From positions 40,385,180 to 40,449,179 of the forward strand of contig OX485808.1 of the NCBI GenBank assembly GCA_950295325.1: a stretch of DNA of 64,000 nucleotides. The letters run 5' to 3'. Both the position numbers and the translations under genes were made by a program. Shown here in pieces: positions 20,992 through 32,617 of this stretch. Under the pieces are notes generated by a model. That model was not told the origin of the DNA and made no database searches. It saw only the letters and a program-made list of their open reading frames with translations. How positions within the stretch are numbered: the stretch's first letter is position 1; the number at the start of each line of letters is the position of its first letter. This DNA is from Polytrichum commune (taxonomy: Eukaryota; Streptophyta; Polytrichopsida; Polytrichales; Polytrichaceae).

Positions 20992-23830
20992 TGTGAACCC
21001 TTTGAGTGGTCCACCACTCTGCGGGATCACTTTTAGTTAGAATGTTAGGATTAAAAGTTAGAATTGATAGGGAATTTAGGGAAAATTAGTTCATTTAGCA
21101 TTTAGCCTAGAAGAAGGAAGGTCAAAATGAAACTAAGTAGTGCTAGAAGATAGCAAAGTAGAAAAAATGTGCTAGCTAGTAAAAACAACTAGCTAAGCAA
21201 ATATTAGTAGATGATAGTTATTAAGCAAATGTTAGTAGATGCTAGCTAAGCAAGTGTTAGTTTATTAGTTAGTGTGAGGCACACAAGACTATTGGAGGTG
21301 TTTTACGTAAGAAGATAAAATCGGCGTGAAGAATTTTGAAGACAAAAAAGAAAGAGAGCAAGGGGAATACTTGCCCACTTGCCCCCTTGCCAACTCGATG
21401 GCGGAAAAATTAGAAAGATTTCTAAAGGTTTTTTGTCGGAGCCACCTTGGCGAGAGGGTGGCAACCTCAACCGGGAAAACCCCCGAGCCAAAATTTCGGG
21501 AAAGGGTTTGAAAAATGGATCCGGTGGAGGAGGGGTCCAACCCTTTTGTGAGAGGGTTTAAAAACCCCTCCTTCCACCTTGTAGCTCTCTCTCTTTCTCT
21601 AGTTTTTGGGCGAAGCCCTGCTTCAATGTAGTTAGGAAAAAATCCTTTAGCATGTATTCTCAATGGTCTAAAAGAAAGGCTTGAGAACCTCCTCTACTCT
21701 CTCTCTCCTAGTTAGGTTGTGTGTTTATTAACACACCAACAAAATTATTCCTTCTTTTGTAGAGGTAGGTTGGATGGTAGAGTTTTGAGTAGAGGCATTA
21801 TAGACCTCATCTGCCAATGCCCTGAAGGCTTAGTTCAAAAGCTAGAACAAGATACTTATCATTTTTCCCTTAGAGAGATTTCATATAGCTATCCATAGCC
21901 GTTTCCCATTTGTGATTTGGTTGAGATGACAATTAGTTATGGATTTTCAAAGATGGAGTAGAAAAACTGGGTGGTCTTGTGGGTAGCGGCTGCTGGATCA
22001 GACCTGCGAGCCCAATAGGAATTTTAATTCCAAGAAATTATATTTTTCCCAAGTAGAACTTTTGTGTAGCTTTCCAAAATGGCTTAGAACATTTGATTTG
22101 AGCATGATTTGAATTAGTTATGAATTGTGCAAGATGGGACACATAGTTTGAGAACTTTTGGTTGACTGCTGCATTACAGAGGACCTGCTGGGTTCACTTC
22201 GGCTTACCTTTCTAATCACATATTTTTATCAAATACATCTTTTTAATATCTCTCCAGGGTCATATAGAACGTTTGATTTGACTAAGATTTGAATTAGATA
22301 TGAATTGTTGAAGGCGAGATACATAGTTTAAGCCTTCTTGATTGACTGCTGTGTTACAAGGAGTCCGCTGAATTTCTATTAGCTTAACCTGCTGATGTCA
22401 TAATTTTTCTAGTTAGAGCTTATTCATAGCTTTCCAATGGTATAAGGAAAGCCTAGATCCAAGTAGTAAGGAATGTGCTATGAATTTTTGAAGTTAGAAG
22501 GTAGATAGGTGGGTTGGAAGGGTCGGTTGAATCGACCTCACACTTCCAACCCTCATAACTTTTGCATTTCTTATCCGATTAGAGTGATTTTTAGATCATT
22601 GGAAAGATAATTTGGTGCACTAAGTATAAATATTATGCTTAGGATTAAATTACAGGGCAGAATAACACTTTATATTTTAATTGTTAACTAAGGTACGCTT
22701 ACTACCAAACTAGTTACAAAGAAGGAGGCAAGGTCGACGCTCGGAAAGTGGAGCAAGGAAGGAGGTAGCGGCTCGGCCTACATCAAGCCCAAATCAACCG
22801 AGGAAAATTGAGGTAAATTAACTAACCTTAAGCCTTCCATTTAGGATTGGAGGGAGCACGGCTAAGGTACACATCTCTAAACCCACTCACCTATCTCGTA
22901 AGGTCAAGTGGCTTGACCACTTGACCGCCAAGGGAGTACCTAATTCCATTGTTTTCGGGGCCCTTGGTATGTTTTGTGGTAGTAGCTTCATTTATTAGCA
23001 AGTTTCATGTGTGGTAAGTCGGATTAATCACCGACACGACCACTCTGAATGTTGTTGGTGGAAAGGTGGGGTTAATGACCCGTGAATCCACTATTATGTT
23101 GTTGGCCCCATAGATTGGGAGTAATGGCCCCAATTTATGAAGATTGCGCAACAGGTTGAACCTACAGGTCGCCCGTCACCCTGGTCCCATTGAGTTGCAT
23201 TTCGTGGTCTATCCAGTGTAAACACATTTAACAATCAAAACATACAAAATAAATCGTAAACCCTTGTTGGCAAGAGACCCGAGGTAAGGGGTGATGCCTA
23301 ATATATTAATGTAGTAAGTTAGGACGTGCAAACAAAAGTAAGTAATTAAGAAGGAATTTGTGTGAAGGGTGGGACTTAGGCCAAGTTCCCCCGCTTAGAA
23401 AACTAAATAGAACTAAATAAAGAAATAGGAAGAATTGAATGGTCCATCAAATTGTCGTTATTCCGTTCGTTGAGTTAGGGTGGTATGAGTCACACCCGGT
23501 TGGGTGTATCAGAACCATCCCAATTCACAAATTAGGATTGCCTTGGTTTCAAGGCTGGTGCGTCTGCGCGTAGAATAGGTTGTAGGTTAAGGTTAGAACT
23601 AGATATGAAATTGGTTAGTGGAGTTTAAAGCCACACTAGTAAAAAACTAAGGCCTAACCTCCGGAGGTACTATGACGCATATTTAATCTCCCTTAAAAAT
23701 CTAACTACTCACGTTATACACCTATCATCCGGGTTCGGCTTGGGCGCCTGCAAATGCAGGCCACCTTCACCGAAGGGCTTGTGTGATACTTTTAGGCTCC
23801 CTCGAAAGGGGGTGGCCCAAAAGTACCACA
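20992..23830. mobile_element. LTR-like insertion with TG...CA ends and 5-bp target duplication
   Basis: Begins TGTGAACCC and ends TACCACA, flanked by CCGAC on both sides (20987-20991, 23831-23835). No second LTR copy and no protein frame is seen, so it may be a long solo LTR or a short retrotransposon derivative. At 21880-22500 a unit of about 180 bp recurs imperfectly (TTTGAATTAG, TATGAATTG, GACTGCTG). It splits H2's minisatellite and is therefore younger. Confidence 0.65.
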
Positions 23831-24590
23831 CCGACCCCGTCCGCCCCCGTTCCCGACCCCGTCCGCTCCGTTCCCAACCCCGTACACTCCGTTCCCCCCC
23901 GTCCGCTCCCCCATCCGCCCCAGTTTTTTTTTTTTTTTTTTTCCCCCCTTCCCCGTCTGCCCCATATTTTTTTAAAAAAAATTCCCCCCCCCTCCGTCCG
24001 CCCCCGTTCCCGACCCCGTCCGCTCCATTCCCAACCGCGTACGCCCCGTTCCCCCCCGTCCGCCCCAGGTTTTTTTTTTTTTTTTTTTTTTTCTTCCCTT
24101 CCCCGTCCGCCCCATTTTTTTAAAAAAATTCCCCCCCCCGTCCGCTCCGTTCCCGACCCCGTCCGCTCCGTTCCCAACCCCGTACACCCCGTTCCCCCCC
24201 GTCCGCGCCCCGTTCACCCCCGTCCGCCCCTCCGTCCGCTCCCCCGTCCGCCCCAGTTTTTTTTTTTTTTTTTTTTTTCCCTTCCCCGTCCGCCCCATTT
24301 AAAAATTAAAAAAATTTCCCCCCCGTCCGCCCCCGTTCCCGACCCCGTCCACTCCGTTTCCCCCCCGTCCGCTCCCGTTCCCCCCGTCCGCCCCCATTCC
24401 CGACCCCGTCCGTTCCGTTCCCCCCCCCCCCCCCCCGTCCGCTCCCGTTCCCCCCCGTCCGCCCCCGTTCCCAACCCCGTCCGCTCCGTTCCTCCCCCCG
24501 TTCCCGCCCCCGTTCCCAACCCCGTCCGCTCCGTTCCCCCCCCACCCCCATCCGCCCCACCCTCGTCCCCCGTCCGCCCCACACCCTCCT
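23831..24590. repeat. C-rich minisatellite in H2, right block
   Basis: Repeats of CCCCGTCCGCTCCGTTCCC type alternate with long T runs (23925, 24070, 24257). This continues the left block before the LTR-like insertion. No gene. Confidence 0.85.
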
Positions 24591-24859
24591 TAGTCGTTTT
24601 TTACTACTTTGATTTTAACAAAATGGTAAACAAAATGGCAAAATGATTTACCTGGCGCTAGGCATATCCACGACCACGTCGGCGTTTTCTGCCACATAGG
24701 ACGCCACCTTGGCAAGAAGGTAAGTATTTTACCCACCCTAGTCCGTTCCCCCTATGTTGACCGTACGTGGACCCTATTGTGTCGTGACGGAGGGGTCCGT
24801 CACGACACGACACGACATGACGGCACGACACCGTCATGACGTCGCGATAGACAACCTTG

Positions 24860-26144
24860 GAGGAGACTGGTTCTTGGCGTTCTCCCTCTCCTTTGGTGGG
24901 CATCCGTGTGCCACCCAGACGTCTCTCGCAGCCACTATGTTAGCCGCCCACGAAGCCTCGAACGCCTTGATTTTGTTCCCCGAGTTCAGGAAGGTTGAAA
25001 TCTTGCGCAGCTTGTCCCAATCGTCTGACCAGACCAAGAACGCCTTCCAGTACCGCAGGTCAGCCTTCAGCTCGTGCTGGAAGTTGTCGTCCTTGAGGAT
25101 CTGTTGCGATGCCTCCAAGCTATGCTGACCATCTATAATCCAGAATTCTCCATTCTGGATTCGCGGCCAATCCATCTCTGTCGGTCGGGATGTCAGCCCC
25201 TTGGGCATGACGCAGACGGTCTGCCTATCCCACTTGACGTTGTTCATGAGGTTGTTGATCTGCCACTTCACCCCACCGCTCTCGCGAGACCTTACCACCC
25301 ACTTGTTGGGGGACTTTTCGCACTTGAAGCAGTCCACGTTGAACGTGAAGTGGCGCCCCATGGGCCAGCAATCCTTTGAGTAATTATTGAAATCTCGTAG
25401 GATCTTTGTTGCCTTCACTGCATCTGGATTCTCACCCTTCTTTAAAGGGGTTGGCATCAGGGGAGGAGAGCTCACCTCAGCGCCCTCTGTTACCCCAGAC
25501 CTCTCCATTTCATCCCGGGACCTCTTCGATGGCGTGGAATGTCGGCTGGGACCCTCCGTCACCCTGCTCGCGGAAGGCACCGGCCTAGGTGCACTTCTCG
25601 ATCCTCCTGCCCCGGATGCGGATGGTTTTCGTGGGCTCTTCTTCTTCTTGTTGGCTTCGGCGACCGCGCTATTGTATTTGGAGATATTCAAGGAAAGCGC
25701 GGCCAACTTCCTTGCTGTCCAGTACGAGCTCAGGGCGTACTTCGTGAACAAGTCCTTGAGGAAGTGTTTGGCATCAGCGACTACGTTATTTTCTGCGTAT
25801 GTGTAGGAGAAACTATGTCTCCTGTACTCTAACAGGAGGTTAATGTGATCCTTCTTATTTTTCATGTCTAAAATCACATAATCTCCTTGTGCCTCAATTG
25901 ATTCTACTTCCCAAGTCTTCATCTGCACCCATTGCTCTGGCTGGTCCGGCGTCGTTTCCAGCTCGTAGGTGAAGCGAGGACAGAAAAGACCGTCTAATGT
26001 CTTCTCTGGCAGTGCCGTCCATTCCCCAATGAAGTCCTCCTTCGGGACATAATTATCGTTTCCGTTGGGGTCGGACACTGACTCTGGTAGCTGATCTATC
26101 TGCACTGCGAACATCTCAATGGCGCTCCTGCTCGGTCTAGCCAT
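24860..26144 (-). pseudogene. Copy B long gene, exon 1: ParB/DGQHR-like domain
   Basis: Starts at ATG 26144 directly after an acceptor (CTGCAG), as in Y and X. The N-terminal 170 residues share IDQLPES...PNGNDNYVPKEDFIGEW-type features with the other copies. A basic, Ser/Arg-rich linker follows, and then the domain: FDRQTV equivalents (DRQTVCVMP), GEFWIIDGQHSLEAS and AFLVWSDDWDKLRKIS. IIDGQHS matches the core turn of ParB/sulfiredoxin and DGQHR folds, so DNA binding or nucleotide/nuclease activity is possible but inferred. H2 inserted near the exon's end; without it the frame reaches a GTGAGT donor. This exon is otherwise open. Confidence 0.75.
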
Positions 26145-26174
26145 CTGCAGAGCACATAAACATTTAGTATTGTG

Positions 26175-26699
26175 CTTACGAACGAGCGTTCGTAGTTGAC
26201 AAGCAAATCATATACACCAATCAATGAACTCTGGCTATGGATACCCGTGAGGAGTTGTAATGATGTCTTCGCTGATTTCATTTACGAATGATCGTTCGTA
26301 AAGAATGTGGTTGCTAAGGTGTATTTGACACAAGTTTATGAACGTGCGTTCATATTGTTTCTAAACAAGTCCACGAGTTGCCCAGTGTTATCTAATTTCC
26401 ACGAGGGTTGTTCGAATTTCCATGAGCATCTTCTAAATAGGTGAATTAATACTTTAGTTCTTATTTACGAACGTGCGTTCGTAAATTATGCTACTTGGGA
26501 ATACAGACAATTACCATGAAGGGTTTGGGATATTATTATAGTTTGTGATTACGAACGTTCGTTCGTATTTTTGTATGTTTCATTTGGATTTGCGTTCGTA
26601 AAAATGGAGGGTGAGGTGCGTATTTACGAACGCACGTTCGTATATGTTTGTGGGGTAAGGCATGTATTCACGCCACATTTACGAACGAACGTTCGTAAA
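26175..26699. repeat. Palindrome array upstream of the ParB-like exon, copy B
   Basis: TTTACGAACG-arm sites lie at about 26175, 26281, 26336, 26464, 26550, 26623 and 26678. 26464-26485 and 26678-26699 are perfect; others have one to three changes. They lie 30-560 bp before the ATG, in the presumed 5' intron. Centres vary (AG, AT, TG, TT, CA, AA). Confidence 0.9.
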
Positions 26700-27860
26700 T
26701 GTGGTCATCTGGGATTAGGAAATGGTATATTTATTTATATACATATATCCGTATGTATACGTATACATATATGTACATATACATATATATGTTGGTATGA
26801 ATGTTGCGATCTAGCATTGTTCATGATCCTGCAACTCGTGATCAGATTGATGAAACACAAGTGAAAAATGGAATCAGAACAAAATTGCGAGTCGGTGATT
26901 GATAGTTCAGAATGAAGAGGAAAGTGTTATTTCATACAAAACATGCCATACCTCATAATGCAGAAAACAAATCACAAGGAATTCATCAAACAGCAATTTT
27001 AGATTGTGAAGGACTGATTTGTAAAGGAAACCTGTACTCACATTAAATTGCTGCACAGAAAACCTCCTGCCTCCTACTGAGAAATCCAGAAATCCTCACA
27101 AATGCACACCAAATTGTCTTTCAAAAGCGTTGAATTCGCTTTCAATTGCAATTTCACTTTGTCACACTCTCAAGCCTTTACAACTTATATGCAAATCCTA
27201 CACAAACCCTGATGTACACAACTCACAACCTTCAGAAATCTCAAGCTTTCTGAAACTCTCAAGATCTCAAGCTTTCCTACTCTCAAGCTTTCCTACTCTC
27301 AAGCTCTCAACCTTTCCAAAACTCTCAAGCTCTCAACCTTTCTAAAACTCTCAAGCTCTCAACCTTTCTAAAACTCTCCACTTCTCAATCTTTCTAAAAC
27401 TCAAGCTCTCAAGCTTTCTAAAACTCTCAAGCTCTTAAGCTTTCTATAACTCTCAACCTCTCAACCTTTCCTACTCTCAAGCTTTCCTATTCTCAAGGTT
27501 CTAACAACACAACAAAACAACATTCACAATGAGGCTCTAAAATTGGCAAGGGCTTCGCCGCACCTAAGAGCTCCTCTCCCCCTCTGCTCCAAATGACAAA
27601 TGAGGAGGAGAGAGAGGGGCGCGGGGAGGTAGTCGGCGCCGCTAGGGTTTCCAAGCGGCAGCCACGTGGCTAGTGGCCACTGGCTAGGGTTGGGATGGGG
27701 GAGGGGGATGGGGATGGGGATGGGGATGGGGATGGGGGGGATGGGGGGGATGGGGGGGATGGGATGAGGATGGGATGGGAGAGGGGGAGGGGGAGGGGAT
27801 ACCATGGGGACATGGAGGGATGAGGGTTCAGGAAAAATGAAATAGGAGATGGGAGGAGCT
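26700..27860 (-). promoter_or_regulatory. Leader region of copy B long gene
   Basis: A TATACATA tract (26730-26790), then dense CTCAAGCTTTC-type repeats (27230-27500), then a block with GGCGCCGCTAGGG (27635) and GGGGAT repeats (27695-27770). The GGCGCCGCTAGG block recurs near 61660 in X and matches the position of the GC block near 880 in A. No gene. Confidence 0.45.
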
Positions 27861-30087
27861 TAGTTTAGGGACATAAATTTAACTTTCCGTATCCCCTTAG
27901 TACCTCGACATATGGATTCCTTGTAAACATATTTTAGAAAAGTATGTTCAAATAATTTGTATTTAACAATTCATGTCATTTAGTAGGTTTTCGATGAAGA
28001 ATCCACCCCCAAGATGCAAATGTCGTTTTCATGAACGAGACATCTTTAAAGTTCTTCAATGGTTCCTCAAATACATATTACATATATAAATGACTCAATT
28101 TGAATCGTGGAGAGGGGCTATCTGATTCTCCACAAGAGGTGGATGAAAATTCAATTTTCAATACGATGTCATTAATTTAATGAGGTGTTAGCTTGAACCA
28201 CCCTTAATATGATATTTAGTGCTAGATACTCTAAATACAAACGCATAGTACACTAAATATCAGTAACCCTATGAAAGTAACTACTATTCATTGTGAACTC
28301 AAACACTTAATTTCAACTATAATGGTAATATGTGGATGTCGCATGCACAAATTTTGTGTAAGGAAATTAATATGAAAAAAACAATTAACAATGATAAAAG
28401 CATAAAGGACATGGTAGTAGGAAATGTGGTGGCCCATTTAATATGTCCAACACTAATTATCAAACAATTGAAATTTAGTGTTGACCATGATAGTGTAACA
28501 ACACTATATTATACAATCAAACACTAAATATCATATTTAGTGTAGTGTATTTTAGCCATGTGGTCGCATGTTTTGCTAGTAGTATCAATAATTGATAGTA
28601 TGAGCTTCCCATAAATTAAGTTAGTGCGATATGGATTATTTAGGAGTCGATATTGTTTGTGTATATAATGCATTGAAGTAACGATCTAAACCCTAAGCCC
28701 GCAAACCACATAGACAACTTTCACAAACTCTATACCCTAGCCCCAAACCCTAAACCCTAAACCCTACATCTTTTTATCTTACCAACCTTTCTTATATATG
28801 GCCATGTTGTGGTCTATGCGCATCATGTCAAAATGGTCTACGAATGTTGGTTCGATTGGAACTTGCCTTATTTGGGTCATAGCAACTATAATAATCTAGA
28901 CTCATGCCAATAATTGTCATTTTGATATAAAACATTGGTTTAGGGGGTGAAGAGTGAATTTTGAAATGCTAGCACTTTCACCTTAATAGTTTTGAGTGCA
29001 ATTTGATCACAAAATACACACTTAGTCTTATTATAACATGAATGGTTTAAGACTTCAACTTAAATCAACAGTTTAAGCTATGGTCATGCACATACTTCTT
29101 GTTGCAAATAATACAAATATATAATTGTAAGTGCATACTATTGTATGCACCATTCCAAATTAGTTATCATTTCCACACCATGGTGGACCTAAAGTGAATT
29201 TCCAATAGGACGTCAAGTCATTTAATTAGGTGTCAACTTGAACTAACGATCGAATACTAGTGCATTAAACTTTAATTTTCACCAATGATGAATTGCAACA
29301 ATGAGTCATATTAATATGGGGCGATGTTTGGTGAGCCTCCAGTTCCAAATGTCCTCAATCTACCTAGCACAAGCCACTATGGATTAAGCGACTTTTTATT
29401 GGTATTCATGCACTTGGTGACCATATTACAAGCATTTTTTTTATGTGAATCATATGATACCTACAATTTTAGGGGATTCCACAATATGTTCTTAGCCACT
29501 CTTACCTCATTGTGTGTGTGAATATATATATCACTTAGACCTTCATCAATTCACTTGGACTTCACACCTTAGTCGCAAATAATTTAATACTCAATGTTAA
29601 CCCATCAACCTATATATATATAATATAATAACTCATATATAAAATAGTAAAATAGTAAAATATACCTATATATATATAAATATATAAATATAGACATATA
29701 AATATAGACATATTTTCGTACGACCTTGGTAACAACTAAGGTGTGCGACGGATTTATAGATTTACAATATGTTGCGTGCACGCAACACATGTTCCATACA
29801 TAATGCTATTTATATATTGCGCATGGATGGAATGGCATATTGTTAGGTCAAAGTAGGCGGCGGGAATCCGCTTTTTAAATAGCATCCAAGGGATTTTGAA
29901 CCATCGGGGGAAAGGTACTTAAAGCTCTTCCCCCCACAGAAGAGCTCTTTTCTGCGGCACATCCAAGTGTGCGCTCCACAGACCTGACTGGAACGCGCTC
30001 AAACCATTTTCTTGTGCGCCAACCCCACACCTCCCAGGTCCACTATAGACTGCACATACCCGTATATACCGCCGCAAATACCGGACG
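27861..30087. other. Non-coding centre of copy B
   Basis: AT-rich. It contains the family segment GATATTTAGTGCTAGATAC (28209), an interstitial CCCTAAA tract (28741-28766) and a TATATA tract (29610-29720). Short open frames have no homologue in other copies. No gene is supported. Confidence 0.5.
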
Positions 30088-32052
30088 TTTACGAACGCAC
30101 GTTCGTAAACGTGAGTTGGTAACACATGCACAAAAGGTACATAGAGATGATATGAATTGTTTACGAACGTGCGTTCGTAAGTTGATCACAACCGTACTCG
30201 ACATTGACTTACTTATAGACAGAACTAGGCACGAAAATTGTGTCGATTATATACGAACGTACGTTCGTATATCTGCCTTCAAGACCCAGACGCGCATGAG
30301 TTCCCGTGTAACCGTTTTCTCCAACGGAACATCTAATGATGGGATATTTACGAACGTGCGTTCATAAATATCACCTGGGATTATTTTTCAAGAATCCATA
30401 AACATTCCTTAATTTATACACTTCCGTGCATTGGCCACGTTTACAATATGGAAGTTAAATACGAACGCTCGTTCGTATTTCTCACTACCATTTATGTCCA
30501 CGGAGAATTATGTTTTCCAATTTTACGAACGCACGTTCGTAAATACCACCTGTCCACTGTCCACGCATCCACCAACATACCTGTTAACGCAAGCATGTGT
30601 GGAGGACTACACCATGTTTAGGATAGATACGAACGCTCGTTCGTATTTCGCACTACCATTTATGTCCACGGAGAATTATGTTTTCCAATTTTACGAACGC
30701 ACGTTCGTAAATACCACCTGTCTTGTCGCAACCCTTGCTAAGCCCCCTTGACAATCTTGCCAATTTTCAATTTTAGCAAAGGTTACGAGCGCTAACCATT
30801 CGCATTCCGCCATGCTAATGGTTAGCTCCTCCTACCCCGGACCTTATAGTTCATAGGAGGGAACCAACCCTCCTACTTTGCTTTTGGGACTCACCCCTTA
30901 ATCGGTAACCATTCCTTAGATGTGGACTTCCATCCATGGAAGTCCAATCCTATGTTGATCATGGCATTGCCGGAGCAACACTACAACAACCCGAACCATA
31001 CTAGGCAACTATGGCCTCACAATGGGCCAATGCCCATGGACGCCTTGCCGTTTGGCCTCGGGTGGGTGAGGCCACACCACCTCACCCATATAAGCCTCTA
31101 GGACTTCACGCGGGGCCCCTACCCCACCGTCAACCAACCTCTTGTCTCTCTACCAAGAGTTGGGGCCAAGTGGACATTTCCCTTTAGCTGCTGGGCCTAG
31201 AACCCCCCCAGCAGCTTCAGACCATCATAACTTCCTTGTATGATGTCCGATCAGAACAACCAACCACTTCATCTTCATCTACGCTTCACGTAGATGCCGA
31301 TGGACTCCTCACTTGCCCCATTCGGGCAAGTCTTGGGGAAGTTATGCCTGTTTGAACCTTGGCAGTCCCGGGAATCACTCCCAGGCACTGCTGTACCAGG
31401 GCGCTGTCCCGGGACAGCGCCCCACTCAAATGGCCATAACTCCTAGCTCACACCTCCGATTGAGGTGTTCTTGAGCTTTCTAGAATCACCACGCCATGAG
31501 CTACGCATAACTCATGGCCTTACCCTTGTGCCTCCTAATCTTCGTGGGTGGGAGGCGTTCCCAACGCCCGGGGCCCTCACCCACACTAGGATCACTTGGG
31601 CCCTCTCACCAACGGCGCCACAAGTCCCGGGTGTCACTCCGGGGTCCCCCTTGTGCCCATGGTGTTTCGGGCACTCCTCATGGAGAGGTGCGCGACATGT
31701 CCACCGTCCACGCATCAACCAACAGACCTGTTGACGCAAGCATGTGTAGAGGACTACACCGTGTTAATGATAGATACGAACGCTCGTTCGTATCTGATCA
31801 ATCACAATTTTAGTGATAGATGTCGATTGTCATTTTCCACTGGATATTGAATTTCATGTATCCCTGTAACGTGGCTATAGATATCTCTATTCGGACGTGT
31901 CCAATCATTTTTGTCTAACACTGTCACGGCTGTAACATACATATGATCGGTCGTATGCATCCGCCCCTATGTTTCGGCTGAAACTTACGAACGATCGTTC
32001 GTGTACATAAGCCCTCCATTTCGGCTGTAGCTAACGAACGATCGTTCGTAAA
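30088..32052. repeat. Palindrome array upstream of the DUF7869-like gene, copy B
   Basis: About eleven TTTACGAACG-arm sites, near 30088, 30160, 30250, 30346, 30458, 30522, 30627, 30691, 31774, 31986 and 32033. Some extend to AAATACGAACG arms. From 30450 to 30720, and again from 31698, a unit of about 170 bp is repeated (ACCACCTGTCCAC, GCAAGCATGTGT, GGACTACACC). A solo LTR interrupts the array. Confidence 0.88.
30724..31697 (-). mobile_element. Solo LTR of the Ty3 family seen at 4653
   Basis: 974 bp, reverse orientation, starting TGTCGCAACCC and ending GCGCGACA, similar to the 976-bp LTRs but with scattered substitutions. Flanks TGTCT (30719-30723) and TGTCC (31698-31702) form a 5-bp duplication with one change. 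No internal region remains, as expected after LTR-LTR recombination. Confidence 0.9.
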
Positions 32053-32617
32053 CACTCGCCCATCAAATACACGCCCCTCAAATATGATGCTTACTGCATG
32101 TGAATAAAGTGGCAAGTATATTTTTGGTGCTCTTATAATATGTCCCATTTAGATTTTATTGTATATTGGGTTGATGTTTTCGTCCTCACGTTCGTGAATA
32201 TATGTGCTTGTGTTGTCCCTTGGTGGTGGAAAACCCTTCCAATGTTTTATTTGCGACTCCACCCAAAGCCCTTCATGGGTAATATATATCGGAATGGGGT
32301 TCCGTTGTGCAGAGACGTATGAGTCCCGTGTAGGATTTGTATGTCATGGGGATGTTGTCGAACGCACGTTCATCTTCATATGTGAGGTCCCTCAACGGTG
32401 TGTCGAGTGTTGGTTGTGATTTTTCAGCCATATATGTAGGCATATCTCGTATCCGCTTTTGTATGCATTGCGGTTGTCGGTGTGTTGGTCATTTATTGGT
32501 GGTTTGTTTAGGTTGGATGGCGATGCACGTTGGATATAGCTCATTGGAGTTGTCCACAAAGCTTCCTCTTCCGATGGTGACTGTGAACTATCTTCGGCAT
32601 CGGCGGGTAGTCATGGC

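Larger units (their letters stand above)
20419..24859. mobile_element. hAT-like non-autonomous element H2 in the long gene of copy B
   Basis: The ends are CAGGGTTGTCTAT and its near inverse (one mismatch). Flanks carry an exact 8-bp duplication GAGGAGAC (20411-20418, 24860-24867), as in hAT elements. The left 220 bp has a hairpin near 20453-20500 (GGCATAATGTCGTG arms) and the right end has GTCGTGACGG/CCGTCACGAC. The body is C-rich minisatellite, split by an LTR-like insertion. No transposase is seen. It sits inside exon 1, 7 bp before the donor; removing it restores a Lys-Asn-Gln-Ser-Pro-Gln-Trp-Lys end like X's. Confidence 0.88.

Noticed and set aside
20601-24646. Pro/Arg-rich and Gly-rich frames in C-rich DNA
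   Set aside because: Produced by low-complexity CCCGTCCGC repeats, interrupted by homopolymers, and not conserved between H1 and H2.
28741-28766. True telomere or chromosome end
   Set aside because: Only a few CCCTAAA units, flanked by element sequence on both sides and present at the same place in four copies.
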